DNA of 64,000 bases from Karstenula rhodostoma CBS 690.94 (Eukaryota; Ascomycota; Dothideomycetes; Pleosporales; Didymosphaeriaceae): contig MU001511.1 in the NCBI GenBank assembly GCA_010093485.1, positions 590,651 to 654,650 of the forward strand, given 5' to 3'. The notes below the pieces were generated by a model. It did no database searches, was not told where the DNA came from, and saw only the letters and a program-made list of their open reading frames with translations. Of the stretch, positions 46,295 to 56,992 are shown piece by piece (within the stretch, counting starts at the first letter, position 1; each line of letters opens with the position of its first letter). The position numbers were made by a program, and so were the translations under genes.

Positions 46295-47722
46295 CGACAT
46301 TCGTCAACGAGGCTATTGACGAGATCGGCTTCACGCGCTACCGGTGGAAGCTGATCCAGAGCCTCATCGCGGGACAGGCGGCGCTGGAGTTCCCATCTTG
46401 CGTGGGGGGATGGGTTGACGGTTGCGGCGTATGTGGGCATGTTGGCGGGGGCGAGCTTTTGGGGTGGGTTTCTCTCCCCTCCACTGTCCGCGACGACGAT
46501 GTCTAGACCGACAAGGAACAGGTATCAGCGCGGACATCATCGGCAGGAAGTTTGCGTTCAACGCGAGCTTAATAATTTACTCTATCTTCGCTATCGTTGC
46601 GGGGAGCAGTCCGAATTAGATCGTGCTGGGGATATTTGTGTTTGGGTCGTTTTGGCGGAGGGGGGAATCTGGTGCTCGATACGGCTGTTTTCTTAGAGTA
46701 TCTGCCGAGTAGTAGGCGGTGGATGCTTATGCTGATGGTGTGCTGGTGGGGTGAGTGGTATTAGCACTTCCTATCAAGAGATGGATGTATGGATGGCATG
46801 GAGAAAACTACCAACGAAAGAGTAGGCATCGGCCAGCTCATCGCCGGGTTCTTCGCCTGGGCTTTCGTCCCTAAATTCTCCTGCGAGGACCCCTTTATTA
46901 ACCCCAATACCGCGCCCTGCGCCTACCTACGCCAACAACAAGGGCTGAAGCTACGTCTGGTTTGCGTCGGGCGCCCTCGTCTTCACCATGAGCGTCCTCC
47001 GCCTCGGCGAAACGCCCAGGTTCCTCATCAGCAAAGGCCGCGACGCCGAAGCCGTCTCAACCCTCCTCTGCATCGCCACCAAATACTCCCGCCCATGCTC
47101 CCTCACCCCCGAAAAACTAGCATCCTGCGGCCTAGCTCCATCATCACCCACCTCCCCCGCCTCTTCGCGACCCCCCGCACCGCCACCTCCACCACCCTCA
47201 TCTAGCTCTCCTGGCCCCATCAGCCTTGCCTACCCCCTCTCCAACGTCTTCCTCGCGCAATCCCTCGCCTCGCGCGGCGCGCAGTTCAGCCACCCAGCCC
47301 CTCCGCCACATGGCGCAACTACGCCCTCGTCAACTTCAGCGGCATCCGGGGTCCTATTCTAGCGGGCTAGATATACAGTCTTCCCTCTCTAGGGCGAAAA
47401 TACACCATAGCCATCGGCGCTTTGGTCATGCGTGTTTTTCTTCGCGTACACGCAGGTGCGGTCAGAGACGCAAATCAATACACTGCCTTCACCTACCTGC
47501 GTGATTTATTTCTGCTTTGACATCTACTACGGTACGCTTTATGCGTATACGGCTGAGGTGCTGCCCTTGGCGCATAGGGGGACGGGGAATGGGTTGGCGG
47601 TGACGGGGGATAGGGGTATGGGGTTTTTGAGCGCGGTTGTGGCGACGGTTGCGGGGACGGGGACGGCGGTGGTGGGGTTTGTTTGGGCCGTGTGGGGGGA
47701 GTTCGTAGGGTGGGGTAGGTAG
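46295..47722 (+). pseudogene. MFS transporter pseudogene
   Basis: Pieces of a major facilitator transporter appear in order but in different frames. They are: ATFVNEAIDEIGFTRYRW-like N-terminus (46,295-46,350); a helix with GASFWGGF (46,447-46,475) and GRKFAFNASLIIYSIFAIVAG (46,538-46,610); GGGGNLVLDTAVFLEYLPSS (46,653-46,715) and VCWWG; after a possible intron, IGQLIAGFFAWAFVPKFSC (46,817-46,885); VLRLGETPRFLISKGRD (46,993-47,045); NYALVNFSGIRGPILAG (47,310-47,365); and YYGTLYAYTAEVLPLAHRGT near the end (47,525-47,585). An in-frame stop follows SPN (46,618), a one-base shift falls between 46,640 and 46,655, and another near 46,955. The typical SxxWGxxSDxxGRR loop is broken. The compartment is not AT-rich, so the decay is by frameshifts and stops rather than RIP. 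It resembles the sugar/organic-anion transporter group with this NLVLD loop. Confidence 0.85.
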
Positions 47723-47870
47723 GGTGTGGAGGGGGAAAGGAAGGGGGTGAGGGAAGATAGGATACCCCTGGGGACAGTGGTAGAGGGATGTGAGTGGAGG
47801 AGAGACTGGGAGTAAGTGGATAGATGCTGCGGGTTGTGCACGTGTTCAGCTCAGATGAGGCTCTGCGTCC

Positions 47871-48225
47871 ACCTGCTCGTCCGCACTAAAGATTGCAGTG
47901 AAATAGGATATTAATCAATGGACTCAACAAAAACGCGGCGCAGCATGTAGCAGGGGCTGGTCCCTGCTCACAAGGTATACTCGGCGAGACGGCAGATAAC
48001 CGGTGAACCCAAGATAGCACGCTAGCGAAAACCCTCTCCTTCCACTAGTCTCCCCGTCCACGCTAAAGAAAGCAGTGAAATGTGATATCGACCAACGAAC
48101 GCTTTTCAACTGCTAAAGTATGTAGCCGGGCCTCCCCCTACTCGCGAGGTACGTTGTCTTCACCGGTCCATTAGCGAAACGGCAGACCACCGGTGAACCC
48201 AACCCCCCACCCCCTCAACCACCAC
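47871..48225 (+). repeat. Two tandem units of about 178 bp carrying the MITE-like motif
   Basis: Unit 1 (about 47,871-48,048) and unit 2 (about 48,049-48,225) each start with CTCGTCC or CCCGTCC followed by GC(A)CTAAAGA...GCAGTGAAAT. They share a GCATGTAGC or AGTATGTAGC block, a GAGACGGCAGATAACCGGTG/GAAACGGCAGACCACCGGTG block and a GGTGAACCCAA end. A third unit begins at 48,226 (CTCCTCGTCGGCGTTAAAG) but its remainder differs. Confidence 0.7.
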
Positions 48226-48550
48226 CCTCCTCGTCGGCGTTAAAGATTGCAGTGCAATCGTCGTATCTCATAGGCCTAGTCGCGCCGAAGTAACTCCGTC
48301 TGCTTTCCATCTATCCCTACCAACTGCCTAGACTCTACATTTCCAGCAAAGGTCGGGTTGGTTTAAGAGATGCTCTAGGGGTCACACGGATGTGGTTGAT
48401 TTGTTTGAAAGAGGATATGGTGGATTGCGGTGGTATGGGTCTATGGAAATGCGTGTGGGTTTTCGAGGCTGAGGTTGAGGGTGGAAGGTAGAGTTTGGTA
48501 CACGCTAGGGCCGGATACTAGGATGTCGTTAAGCTGGGCGTTACCATGGA

Positions 48551-48845
48551 CTACTCGTCGGGGCTAGAGAATGCAGTGAAATGATATCATTCGCGATTAT
48601 AGGATGATATTTCGATGGAATACGTGGCATATGTACAAGTCTGATTGGTCAATCATGCAGTAAAGATGGCGTACGAAAGATGTCGCTGCCTAGAGTGCGA
48701 ACGAATCGGTGCAACTGCTCGTGTTGCACAGCAGCCATTGCTGACGGCCAAGAGGCTGGGCAGTAAGCAAGGCAGAGATGAGGCTCTGTTCGTACTGTTG
48801 CCTATAAGCCCCATTGCACTGCTTTCTTTAGCCCCGCGGAGGCGA
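48551..48845. mobile_element. Second MITE-like element (inverted ends about 295 bp apart)
   Basis: The left end on plus reads CTACTCGTCGGGGCTAGAG then AATGCAGTGAAATG. The right end on minus reads CCTCCGCGGGGCTAAAG then AAAGCAGTGCAATGG. The inside shows no coding capacity. This is a more diverged pair than 38,471-38,609 and could be two separate solo ends. Confidence 0.45.
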
Positions 48846-49627
48846 TGGCTTCCTTCTCGCAAAGTGCTGACTCAGAATGGTATCTGGAGAGTTATGTGTA
48901 GAGCACTTACTAATGTAGCCGCACTATGTCCTGCTTACTTGCTGTTCCACACGTGATTGTGTAATCTCGTCTCGTTTTGGGGAAGGATTTCTGGGGTTTG
49001 GAGGGTAGTAAGTGGTTTGATGTGGCAGCGCAAGGGAGTGTTAGGTAGTTTATAGTCTTTGGATATGTTATCACTAGTATTGCTTTGATTTCGTATAGTT
49101 CATAGCGAGAGAAGAAGGATCCGGGTAAAGGAGTGACAGTTTTATTGGAATGAATGACTATAGTTAGAGTAACTACAAGTGGAACTGGCTAGTACATGCA
49201 TACGAGAATAGCAAAATGAACAGTAAGTACGAGGGGTTCCAAAGAAACGTATACCTTCGCAGGTACAGTGCTCTTCATAAGGCCACATTCCTGCCGAGAA
49301 CTCTATGACTGCAGATTAAATGGGACGAGATCAAAGACAAATGAAGGAAGGAAATTGAGTGGGGATTCGAAAAATATAATCAAAGACGTAGTCGTAGTAC
49401 TAGCATGGCCTTATTAATGTTATCGGCCTGGCGACATGTGCTGGATCAGACTAGTATTGGTGAGAGAAGCTGGTGGAAAAAGCGAAGGAACAAGATAAGA
49501 GAGCGTCCAATGAGAGAACGAAGTAGATCTGTGTTGTGGTGTGGCGGACAGTGGCGAAGGAAACAGAGGGTCCTGTTGAGTAGTCGAGCGTGTACTCGTG
49601 GAAGAAAGAGTTCCTTTTGTGTTTCCA

Positions 49628-52600
49628 CTAAAGGAAGAACATCTTCTCATCAAGTTTCTTATGCCAAGGACGGATGGTGTATTCGAAAGCTTTTTCCCGT
49701 ACCTCATCCCACGTACCGTCCCGCGACACGACGTTCTTGAGTCTGTGACTCAACCCTTCAAGCTGTTCTTCGCCAGTGACCTTATCATACGGGGTCTTCT
49801 TGGCAAGATCGGGATAGTTGCTGATGTCTTTGTGAGCCATCCAGTCGTAGTACGATAGAACGCGACGGGCTAGCTTTCTTGCGTAGTGGACTGGAAGAGC
49901 GAGCGAGGTGTAGTCGCACAGCTGGGAGTTGACATTGAGCAGGCGGGTGATATTGCACAGGTCTTCGAGAGTCATGTTGCGTCCATCGCCGTTTGTATGG
50001 ACGAGGTACTGGTACTTGGCGCCGTCTTCCTCACGTTCTGGAGCATCGGGCGCTGAGTATTCGCTGGTGGTGAATGTGAACAGTGGTTTGTAGACCCTGT
50101 CCTTGTTTTGCTCCCCTGTCGGGATCGCTGAATGAATTCTACTGTTCTTCATCACTGTAACGTAAGACAAAGGTACATCGTTTATCTTGATGAATTCGTT
50201 CCGGTACGCTTCGATGATCGCGCCTGTCTCCCTTTTGTGCGCCTCTGGGTCGATCTCGTGGTAGGAATCTCGATAGAAGACCACCCGTGGAATCAATTTG
50301 GTCCTCAGATCAGTGCCCTCAAACTTGTGTCGATCCGTCTTCCAAGCTCGGAAAATCTTCTCTAGAGTGTCTTTCAGATTCACGATCTCAGGCTGGTAGA
50401 TCTTCTTCAACTTCGATAGCTTCCATGCATCTTGTGGAAGCTCTTCGGGGATATCGTAGGCTTGTTCGTACTGCTGGGTGGGACGTTGCAGTCGTGCCGC
50501 GGCGCGATAGAAAGACATATTGTCCGGCCTGCTAACGACCAATGCAGCTACAGCGGGGCAGTACTCCGTTGAATCCGCAGCGGGCTGTGAAATGTGAGCC
50601 CCGATAACAATGACACCCTCTTTATGGGCTTGCGCGATGTGGGTGTCCAACTCCTCCGTCTCGTAGTTCATCGATCCGAGCATGAACCTTATCTTGAGTA
50701 GAACATTCAAAGGGAAAAGAGGCTCATCAGGGTTGGGACTCAAGCGGAAGCGCTCTTCCAAGTCCTGCTTCCTGAGGCATACTGTGACGGCACCGAGCTT
50801 GCGATCTCCCAGTCTTCTCACCTCGGCAGCCGCTTCTTTATACTTCGACTGGCTCATTCCATGCCCATCGATGATGCCTATGAGTACGTCCGGTTCGTGG
50901 TAGATCAACTTCTTTAGGTTTTCGAGCTTGTGCTGGTCTTGCAACCGAAGGAGTTCAGGTCCTGACGCGACAGCTCCGGCCGATATCTGGTCAGGGTCCA
51001 TGCCAATGTCCAGTATCCTATGATCAGATCCTTTACCAGCTTCGCGGGCCAAAGCGTCCTTGACTTCCGCGAGAAACAAATTAGTCGCTCGGCTATGAAC
51101 ATCCGGGGTGATGTAAACCACAGCAACCGTAGGTTTAGGTATCTTGCCCCATATTGTCCTGTCTTTCGGTATTGGCTCCAAGGGAATGTACTCCAGTGGT
51201 TGATAGGGCTGAAACACATTCGTCAGGTTGGCAGCGAACGGGAGCGTGACCTGGGGCGCTTTGTTGTTATCATATTCAAAGAGGCCCCCAGTCCTGTTTT
51301 GTGATAGATCGTCCAGAAAGTCTACGCCGATTTGTACGAATTGCAGTGGATCTAGAGGCTCTCTCAACCGCTGCATCTCTTCTGTAAGATGTGCCATGTG
51401 GGGCGGGACCTGGTCGCTGCTAAACTTGAGCAGATCGAGAGGAACCCAAAATGGCCGGTTCTTGCCGATGTCAGCCAGAGGGAGATGATTGAACTCATTC
51501 TTCAAGATTTCGTCCTCCGACAGGTGTTGTGTCAGTGGTGCCTGGCATTTCCGCGTGTAGTCCTTGACGTTGAGAAATTTCTTCTTCGAAGCATCTTCGC
51601 TAATCTCAGTCACAGGAACGACAAGTCCTACGTCGGAATTGGCTTTGACATCTCGAATTGTGTAGGCTCGCTCCAGCATAACTCTTGAATCATCTTTATC
51701 GTCCGTTCGCTCAACAACCTCCCAATGGTTCTCCTTGGCAATCAATTTATGATGCTTCCTGATAGCTTTCGCGAAAGGATACGTGACACGGAGCCCGGAA
51801 AGATGTCTCTTCAATGTCTGACTCATGCTAGTTGGTGCAGTGGGATGATTTGCAGGAAAGAGGTATGCTGCGAACTTTGCGACATCTTCCCCATCTTTAA
51901 CCACAGGGACAAGGTCATAATCGAAGAAAAGCCGCAGATCTTCACCGAAGTGTGGCCTCAACCGAACAGTGTACTTCCACGGGGCAGCGGTATGGATGTG
52001 GCTCCTCCCGACCCAATCTTCATGCGGATGGAGCAGCTCACTGGGAGTGCCACTGAAAAGTGCAGGAATTGCAGACGAACAATAATGCTCGAAGAGAAGC
52101 TGTGCGCTGCGACGGTACAATGCCACGGCTTCTTTCAAGTTGACATCATTCTTGAAGTTTTCGACTTTGGGATCAAGAAACACGCTCTTTCGAACGATAG
52201 TACACGTGATGGTGTGGTCTAATTTGCTCGGATTTGCTCGTTTCTCAGCCCTGCGAATCTCCTTCTTGACTCCGCTAAGGTCCCTGGTCTGGTCGAACTT
52301 GGTAAATAGTTGACCGGCAACTTTCGCGTCCGACACTGGGATGATGAGGCGGTTCGTTCGACCAAACCTCTGGCCGGAAAATGCACATGTGCCGATGTTA
52401 TTCGTGGCACTTGTCGCTTTGTCGAGCTGATTGGAGCGTGCCTCCAGGTCGAGTGCTATATCTTTGCGCTCGGCAAGGCCGCCAAGATCGACCTCGATGT
52501 ATTCCTTCAGAGCTTGCTTCCTCAAGTTACCACTCTGCACCATCAAACGTCCTCCCACGCCCATACTGTCCTCTCTGAGGGGTAGCAGTCCCTTTCCCGC

Positions 52601-52909
52601 CGTTACGGGCTCTGCTATGGTGACATCCACATCGATCAGTAGGAGGGCTGGCAGCCTTTTCAATTCGTAATGCACTTTACCAAGCGACGTCTTGCTGCTC
52701 GGTGTGCCATCTTCGAACGTGAATCTGGTTGTGGATCCCGTCGGAACAATAGACGTAGTCGATGCAGAAGTTGTAGAAAAAAGGCTATCGACACGGTCAA
52801 ATGTTGTACTGCTACGAGCCGTGAACGGTCCCTTTTTGGAGTGGGTGACAGGCCACGTTGGGAACTGATCATTTCTGTCGATCTTCTTGTTCTTAGGAGG
52901 GTATCCCAT
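49628..52909 (-). CDS. Divergent Argonaute-family (PAZ/PIWI) protein
   Basis: A 1093-residue single-exon protein with the Argonaute layout: N-terminal domain (about 60-240), linker and PAZ-like region (about 290-480), MID (about 640-740) and PIWI (about 740-1060). PIWI landmarks: IGAHISQP at about 770-777 stands where active Argonautes have GADVTHP, so the first catalytic Asp is His772. FYRDS keeps Asp881. PVHYARKLA aligns with the usual YYAHL segment, so the last catalytic His is Arg1011. The glutamate finger is ambiguous. In the MID domain, LLKIRFMLG corresponds to LKINVKLGG with the second Lys replaced by Met. Argonautes bind small guide RNAs in silencing; this one is probably not a slicer but could still bind RNA. 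It is distinct from the conserved catalytic type (QDE-2-like). Start chosen as the first Met. Confidence 0.88.
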   Translation of the reverse strand: MGYPPKNKKIDRNDQFPTWPVTHSKKGPFTARSSTTFDRVDSLFSTTSASTTSIVPTGSTTRFTFEDGTPSSKTSLGKVHYELKRLPALLLIDVDVTIAEPVTAGKGLLPLREDSMGVGGRLMVQSGNLRKQALKEYIEVDLGGLAERKDIALDLEARSNQLDKATSATNNIGTCAFSGQRFGRTNRLIIPVSDAKVAGQLFTKFDQTRDLSGVKKEIRRAEKRANPSKLDHTITCTIVRKSVFLDPKVENFKNDVNLKEAVALYRRSAQLLFEHYCSSAIPALFSGTPSELLHPHEDWVGRSHIHTAAPWKYTVRLRPHFGEDLRLFFDYDLVPVVKDGEDVAKFAAYLFPANHPTAPTSMSQTLKRHLSGLRVTYPFAKAIRKHHKLIAKENHWEVVERTDDKDDSRVMLERAYTIRDVKANSDVGLVVPVTEISEDASKKKFLNVKDYTRKCQAPLTQHLSEDEILKNEFNHLPLADIGKNRPFWVPLDLLKFSSDQVPPHMAHLTEEMQRLREPLDPLQFVQIGVDFLDDLSQNRTGGLFEYDNNKAPQVTLPFAANLTNVFQPYQPLEYIPLEPIPKDRTIWGKIPKPTVAVVYITPDVHSRATNLFLAEVKDALAREAGKGSDHRILDIGMDPDQISAGAVASGPELLRLQDQHKLENLKKLIYHEPDVLIGIIDGHGMSQSKYKEAAAEVRRLGDRKLGAVTVCLRKQDLEERFRLSPNPDEPLFPLNVLLKIRFMLGSMNYETEELDTHIAQAHKEGVIVIGAHISQPAADSTEYCPAVAALVVSRPDNMSFYRAAARLQRPTQQYEQAYDIPEELPQDAWKLSKLKKIYQPEIVNLKDTLEKIFRAWKTDRHKFEGTDLRTKLIPRVVFYRDSYHEIDPEAHKRETGAIIEAYRNEFIKINDVPLSYVTVMKNSRIHSAIPTGEQNKDRVYKPLFTFTTSEYSAPDAPEREEDGAKYQYLVHTNGDGRNMTLEDLCNITRLLNVNSQLCDYTSLALPVHYARKLARRVLSYYDWMAHKDISNYPDLAKKTPYDKVTGEEQLEGLSHRLKNVVSRDGTWDEVREKAFEYTIRPWHKKLDEKMFFL

Positions 52910-55396
52910 TTTGAGAAAGCCGGAAAGTATTGATTGACAGTGAAACCTTGGGGGTGATCAAAAGTTGAAGTCACTGGAGTGAAATTCAAAGATGAAGCTG
53001 CAAAGAAGTGCTCGGTGCTGTTGATGATCTGCAATTTCAGAAGCAGGAGGTACTATTTATGTGCTTCGTCTGAGGTCGAACGACAATTGCTATGTTGTCA
53101 CGTGATTAGCTCACATGGTCTGCGATATGTTTGTACTTTAATTATACCTACTTAGATCTGTGTCACACTGAGTTGTGCTGGAGTTTATGACCTGTAAAGT
53201 ATTCGTGCTATACTTGCTTGCTTTATGTCCCTGCTCTTGTGGTCCAGTCACGTGCAAGTGTTAACAATTTTGCACTGTGTGAGAGCTGTGGTCAACCACT
53301 GATGCATGCCTATCCGTCAAAGTCCGCCCGCAATTCAACGAACGCTACCAGGGCGTAAAGTCCTGTGCATACCTACCTCACGAATCTTGATGAACCTCTG
53401 TTTTAGCTTTCCCAAAGGAAGCTTGATGGTTACTCTGCGTGCGTAAGATTCATCGGTAGTGCTTCGAAAGTTCGCAAAGCCAGAATCCCAGAGGACTTAA
53501 GCTTGGTCCAATTCCTCGTACCGCTGCTGACAACGCCGTCTGCGGGACTACTGGCCGAGAGACCCACGCCCGTGTTTCGGTGGGTGCACCATCTGGGAAG
53601 CTTCTCACGCAACCTCTGCCACCCCAGTTTACTTGCTACCAACTTTTATCTCTGACATGAAATTCTGGGATGGTGGTGTTTAGCACAACAATCCCATTGA
53701 CGAGGCAGATGCTGAATGACGCGACCTATGACCACAGCGAGAAATTTCTTGCACCATTTTACGCTTGTTTCCAGGACTTAAAGCTGCACTTATGAACCTG
53801 CGATCTTGTCAGATAGCTCGCATATTGCCCTTACATCGTTCCCTGCCCCAAGCGCCAAAGGGATTGGATTGCTGCCCGTAAGTGAGCGTTATGAATATTC
53901 CTAGACAAAGCATCGGCTTTATCTGAGGATAATCTTCCTTTCGCGATCTCTTTGCTCTTATTTTTAAGTACCTTCCCATCGAAGACAAATCCGTTAAACG
54001 TATATTTCAGCAATACTGATACATGGCTAAGGAATATCTTTAGCGCTAAAGTTATATACTTGCGAATTACGGTCTTCGTATCGATTCGCTAGCCAGTAAT
54101 CAGAAATGAATTACTTCAAGGATAGCCTTCGATATGTGTGCTGGCTAGAAGAAATCGGGAGTATCAGGAGATTTCTAGCTGCTCTTACAATCGCCCCGAT
54201 CTGGTAGACAGAGACGATACTGCATCGTCAGCGAATGCCTTATCATGCAATAGCGCGACGAGAGGGCTTCCTACTCGATCGACTCTGTCGCCCCTTTGCC
54301 GGGGCTGACAAGTTGCACTTTTGCGCATCCCTTGTTCTTCAAGTTAAAAACCTAGATTCCAGATTAACCTTGACTTTCACAATCTCCAGTATCTGACTCA
54401 CAATTAAGAATGTTTCACGCCGGCTATCGCTACAATCGCTACATCCACCGAACAGCCTCTATCCCAACACCATAACAGTAGCCCAAGTGCGAATAAAAGT
54501 ATGCGTGTGTCAACGCAATGGACGAATCGAACCGGACTGTTGCCCTGAAAGAGGTGGATTTATCAAGATACGATGACACGGAGGGTGCACCGCTTCTATG
54601 GGGAGAAAATAAGATCAGTCGCCATCAGTTCACCAAGGCGAGTAGCATATCGCCTGATTGATTGCGATGTTTGTAATTTCTAAAACACCAGCGGCGTGAC
54701 GATGATTCCAAAACTAGACATCCGAGTAGCGGAAGCTCTGAGCGTGAACTCTAAGAAGGCTTGGAACCACAACGAAGATATCGGACCTGCGGAATCAACT
54801 ACCCTAGTTGTCTGTACCGCAGAGGTTGCGAGTCGTGAAGTGAGGTTGCGCTAGAAATGTAATCATCAGACACGGCGTACAGCAGGTACGTGGAAAGGCA
54901 TTAAAAAAATACATACCACTCCGCAGCGTGTGATACATGGAGCATCTCCTCAGTGTCTCCAAAGAAAGAAAAAACTTCCTATTCACCAAGACCAGGCCAT
55001 CTCGTGACCTGAACCTCGTATTCCCCACCCTAAAGCGCTCCACCCGCCCAACCTTCCACGCGCCTCCATACTTCGTACAGCGACCTACTGCCCAACCTAC
55101 CTGCACTGCATCAAAACCAACTTCTCCCCTTCCACCTTTACTATATCTCAACTCCATCCCATCCCATCGCACCGCCTTTCCTTTCCGTCCCACAAGGCCG
55201 ACCGACCCTACCGGGCCCTACCCCTCCACCGCGGTCTAGGCCCCCCGTGACCGCCCGCCCGCGCTACGCAAAACCCCATACCCATGCCCATGCACGCACG
55301 CGTCGCAGGGTTGTTTATCCGTCTGGTGTATATGCGGGGTGCTGATCTGAGACAAGCGACGGACGACCTTGTCTTGTCGGATGGGGGCGTGAAGTC

Positions 55397-55432
55397 AAGC
55401 CAAGTCAAGTCAAGTCAAGCCAAGTCAAGCAA
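55397..55432 (+). repeat. Pentamer microsatellite (AAGTC/AAGCC)n
   Basis: Seven units of AAGTC with two AAGCC variants. Confidence 0.9.
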
Positions 55433-55961
55433 ACAAAAGAAAAGGGCAAGGTTGAACGGTACCGACGACCCCAAGTTTACAGAGGAGGAGGAGGACCAAC
55501 AACTCGCTCAGCGCTACGCTATCAGCGACGTACGTGCTTATCGCCGCGATACAAAGCATGTATCAGTACGTACCCATTTGGAAGCCGCCCTACGCGAGGC
55601 CCTCCAATACTCCGTGCAATATAGAAAGCATGCAGCCAGCCAGCCAGCCGGCCGGCCGCATGAAGCCCGCGCAGACACGGCCATGCACCACGTCGCACAA
55701 CCGCGCAGCGATGTCGGGAGCGTGTTCCAGATGCTCTTTCGCAATGTGGCAGCACGCGGTCATGGATGCAAGCGAGCGAAACGGAGCGCGAATGGTTGGA
55801 ATGCTGGACTTCGAAGGCGGCCCCCGCGATCGATACTGAAGATCCATGGACCGCCCATCGACGACAGGCAGGTCCAACACGCCCCATCGCGCCTCCGCCT
55901 CCGCTCAAGCATCCCCGCCCAACCCCAATTCCCCCGACAGCCCAACAGCAAGCCCAGCGCC

Positions 55962-55999
55962 ACACCCACACCCACACCCACACCCACACCCACACCCTC
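55962..55999 (+). repeat. Hexamer microsatellite (CACCCA)n
   Basis: Six units of CACACC/CACCCA. The array gives poly-(Pro-His) or poly-(Thr-His) frames and should not be read as a gene. Confidence 0.9.
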
Positions 56000-56992
56000 G
56001 CCGTCCACTTCCACATCGCCCGACCCCATTGCAGCCACACCCAGATCCATCTACAGACACTACACCCGCCCAAAAAGTCCTAATACGCCACACCACCCCC
56101 CAATCTCCTACTCCCAATGACCTCCCACCGCCCACTGCCGCCTCCACCCCACCACCCCTCCCAAAGCTAAGCGCACCCATCCAAAAAATAAAAAAAGAAC
56201 TCATCCCAAAGCGCCAAGCCTACCTACCCACACCCGCAAGCGGAACCCGCAAGGACCCCATTCGTTCATTCATTTATCCAGTGTTCGACCAAGGAACGAA
56301 TGCGCACTACCTATCTAGTTCCAATCCAGTGCCAGTTCCAGCCCAGTGCAGTCCAGTGCAGTCCAGCATCCTGGGGCCCGGGCCGGGGTCAGGACAACCG
56401 AGAAGGTACAGGCGAGGAATGCAGTGTAAGACTCCATCTACCGAACCAAACCAGCCCAACCCAAACCAGTCCAGCCCAACCCAGTCCAACCAACAATTCC
56501 CCACAGTACCTTCCACCATCTACCTTCTACCGCACCAAAAGTCCTAGCATGCCATGGTATACTTCCCTGTTAGCTTCTTCACCCTCCACATCACCCATCA
56601 CATAAAAGAAAAAAATGGATCAAAACCCACTGCCCAGTTCGCGAACCGAGCAGCCCATGTGCATTCCACATTCCACATTCCACACTTTACTTCGGTCCCA
56701 GACTACACTAGGTACCCTACCCTACACCACACTATCCCGTATCTGTATCCATCTAAATACAGAATTATCCGCCACGCACATGGCCTCAAAATGTGCCAAA
56801 TGGGTATCTCTAGACGGTCCATGAACAAGTAAAAGCCGCGCTGTATTAGCGCAAGCATGCCGACTAACAAACAACGCCTGCAAATGTAACAAAGGAAAAA
56901 AAAAAAAACGCCGCCAATGAGTGTCTATATGTCCGAGTAAGGGCGCCGTTCCATGCATACAAAGGAAAGAATTATGGTCCAAGTGGATGGGG

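Larger units (their letters stand above)
47723..49627. other. Intergenic region rich in MITE-like ends
   Basis: No gene supported. It contains five copies of the MITE-like end motif (47,871-47,904, 48,051-48,082, 48,226-48,260, 48,551-48,583 and 48,812-48,845) and a tandem duplication around 47,871-48,225. The final part is the 3' flank of the minus-strand Argonaute gene. Confidence 0.65.
52910..56992. other. Long gene-poor stretch, 4.1 kb
   Basis: The first 120 bp are the Argonaute 5' flank. 53,040-54,930 is slightly AT-richer with no recognisable gene. A 45-codon frame at 54,519-54,656 begins with a good start context but has no clear continuation, so it is not called. 55,000-56,600 is C-rich with several simple repeats: (AAGTC)n at 55,397-55,432, GCCAGCCAGCCAGCCGGCC at 55,632-55,652, (CACCCA)n at 55,962-55,999, and CAGTCCAGT-type runs at 56,340-56,360 and 56,450-56,490. 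Long open frames here are Pro/His-rich products of those repeats. 56,900-56,910 holds a poly-A run. Confidence 0.6.

Noticed and set aside
53831..54013. 60-codon frame on minus, and a 45-codon frame on plus at 54,519-54,656
   Set aside because: Too short, no recognisable motif. A trial splice of the second into 54,690-54,840 runs into a stop in the required frame.
55284..56547. Open frames of 233 and 278 codons on plus
   Set aside because: They run through several microsatellites, are Pro/His/Thr-rich, overlap frames of similar length on both strands and show no domain.
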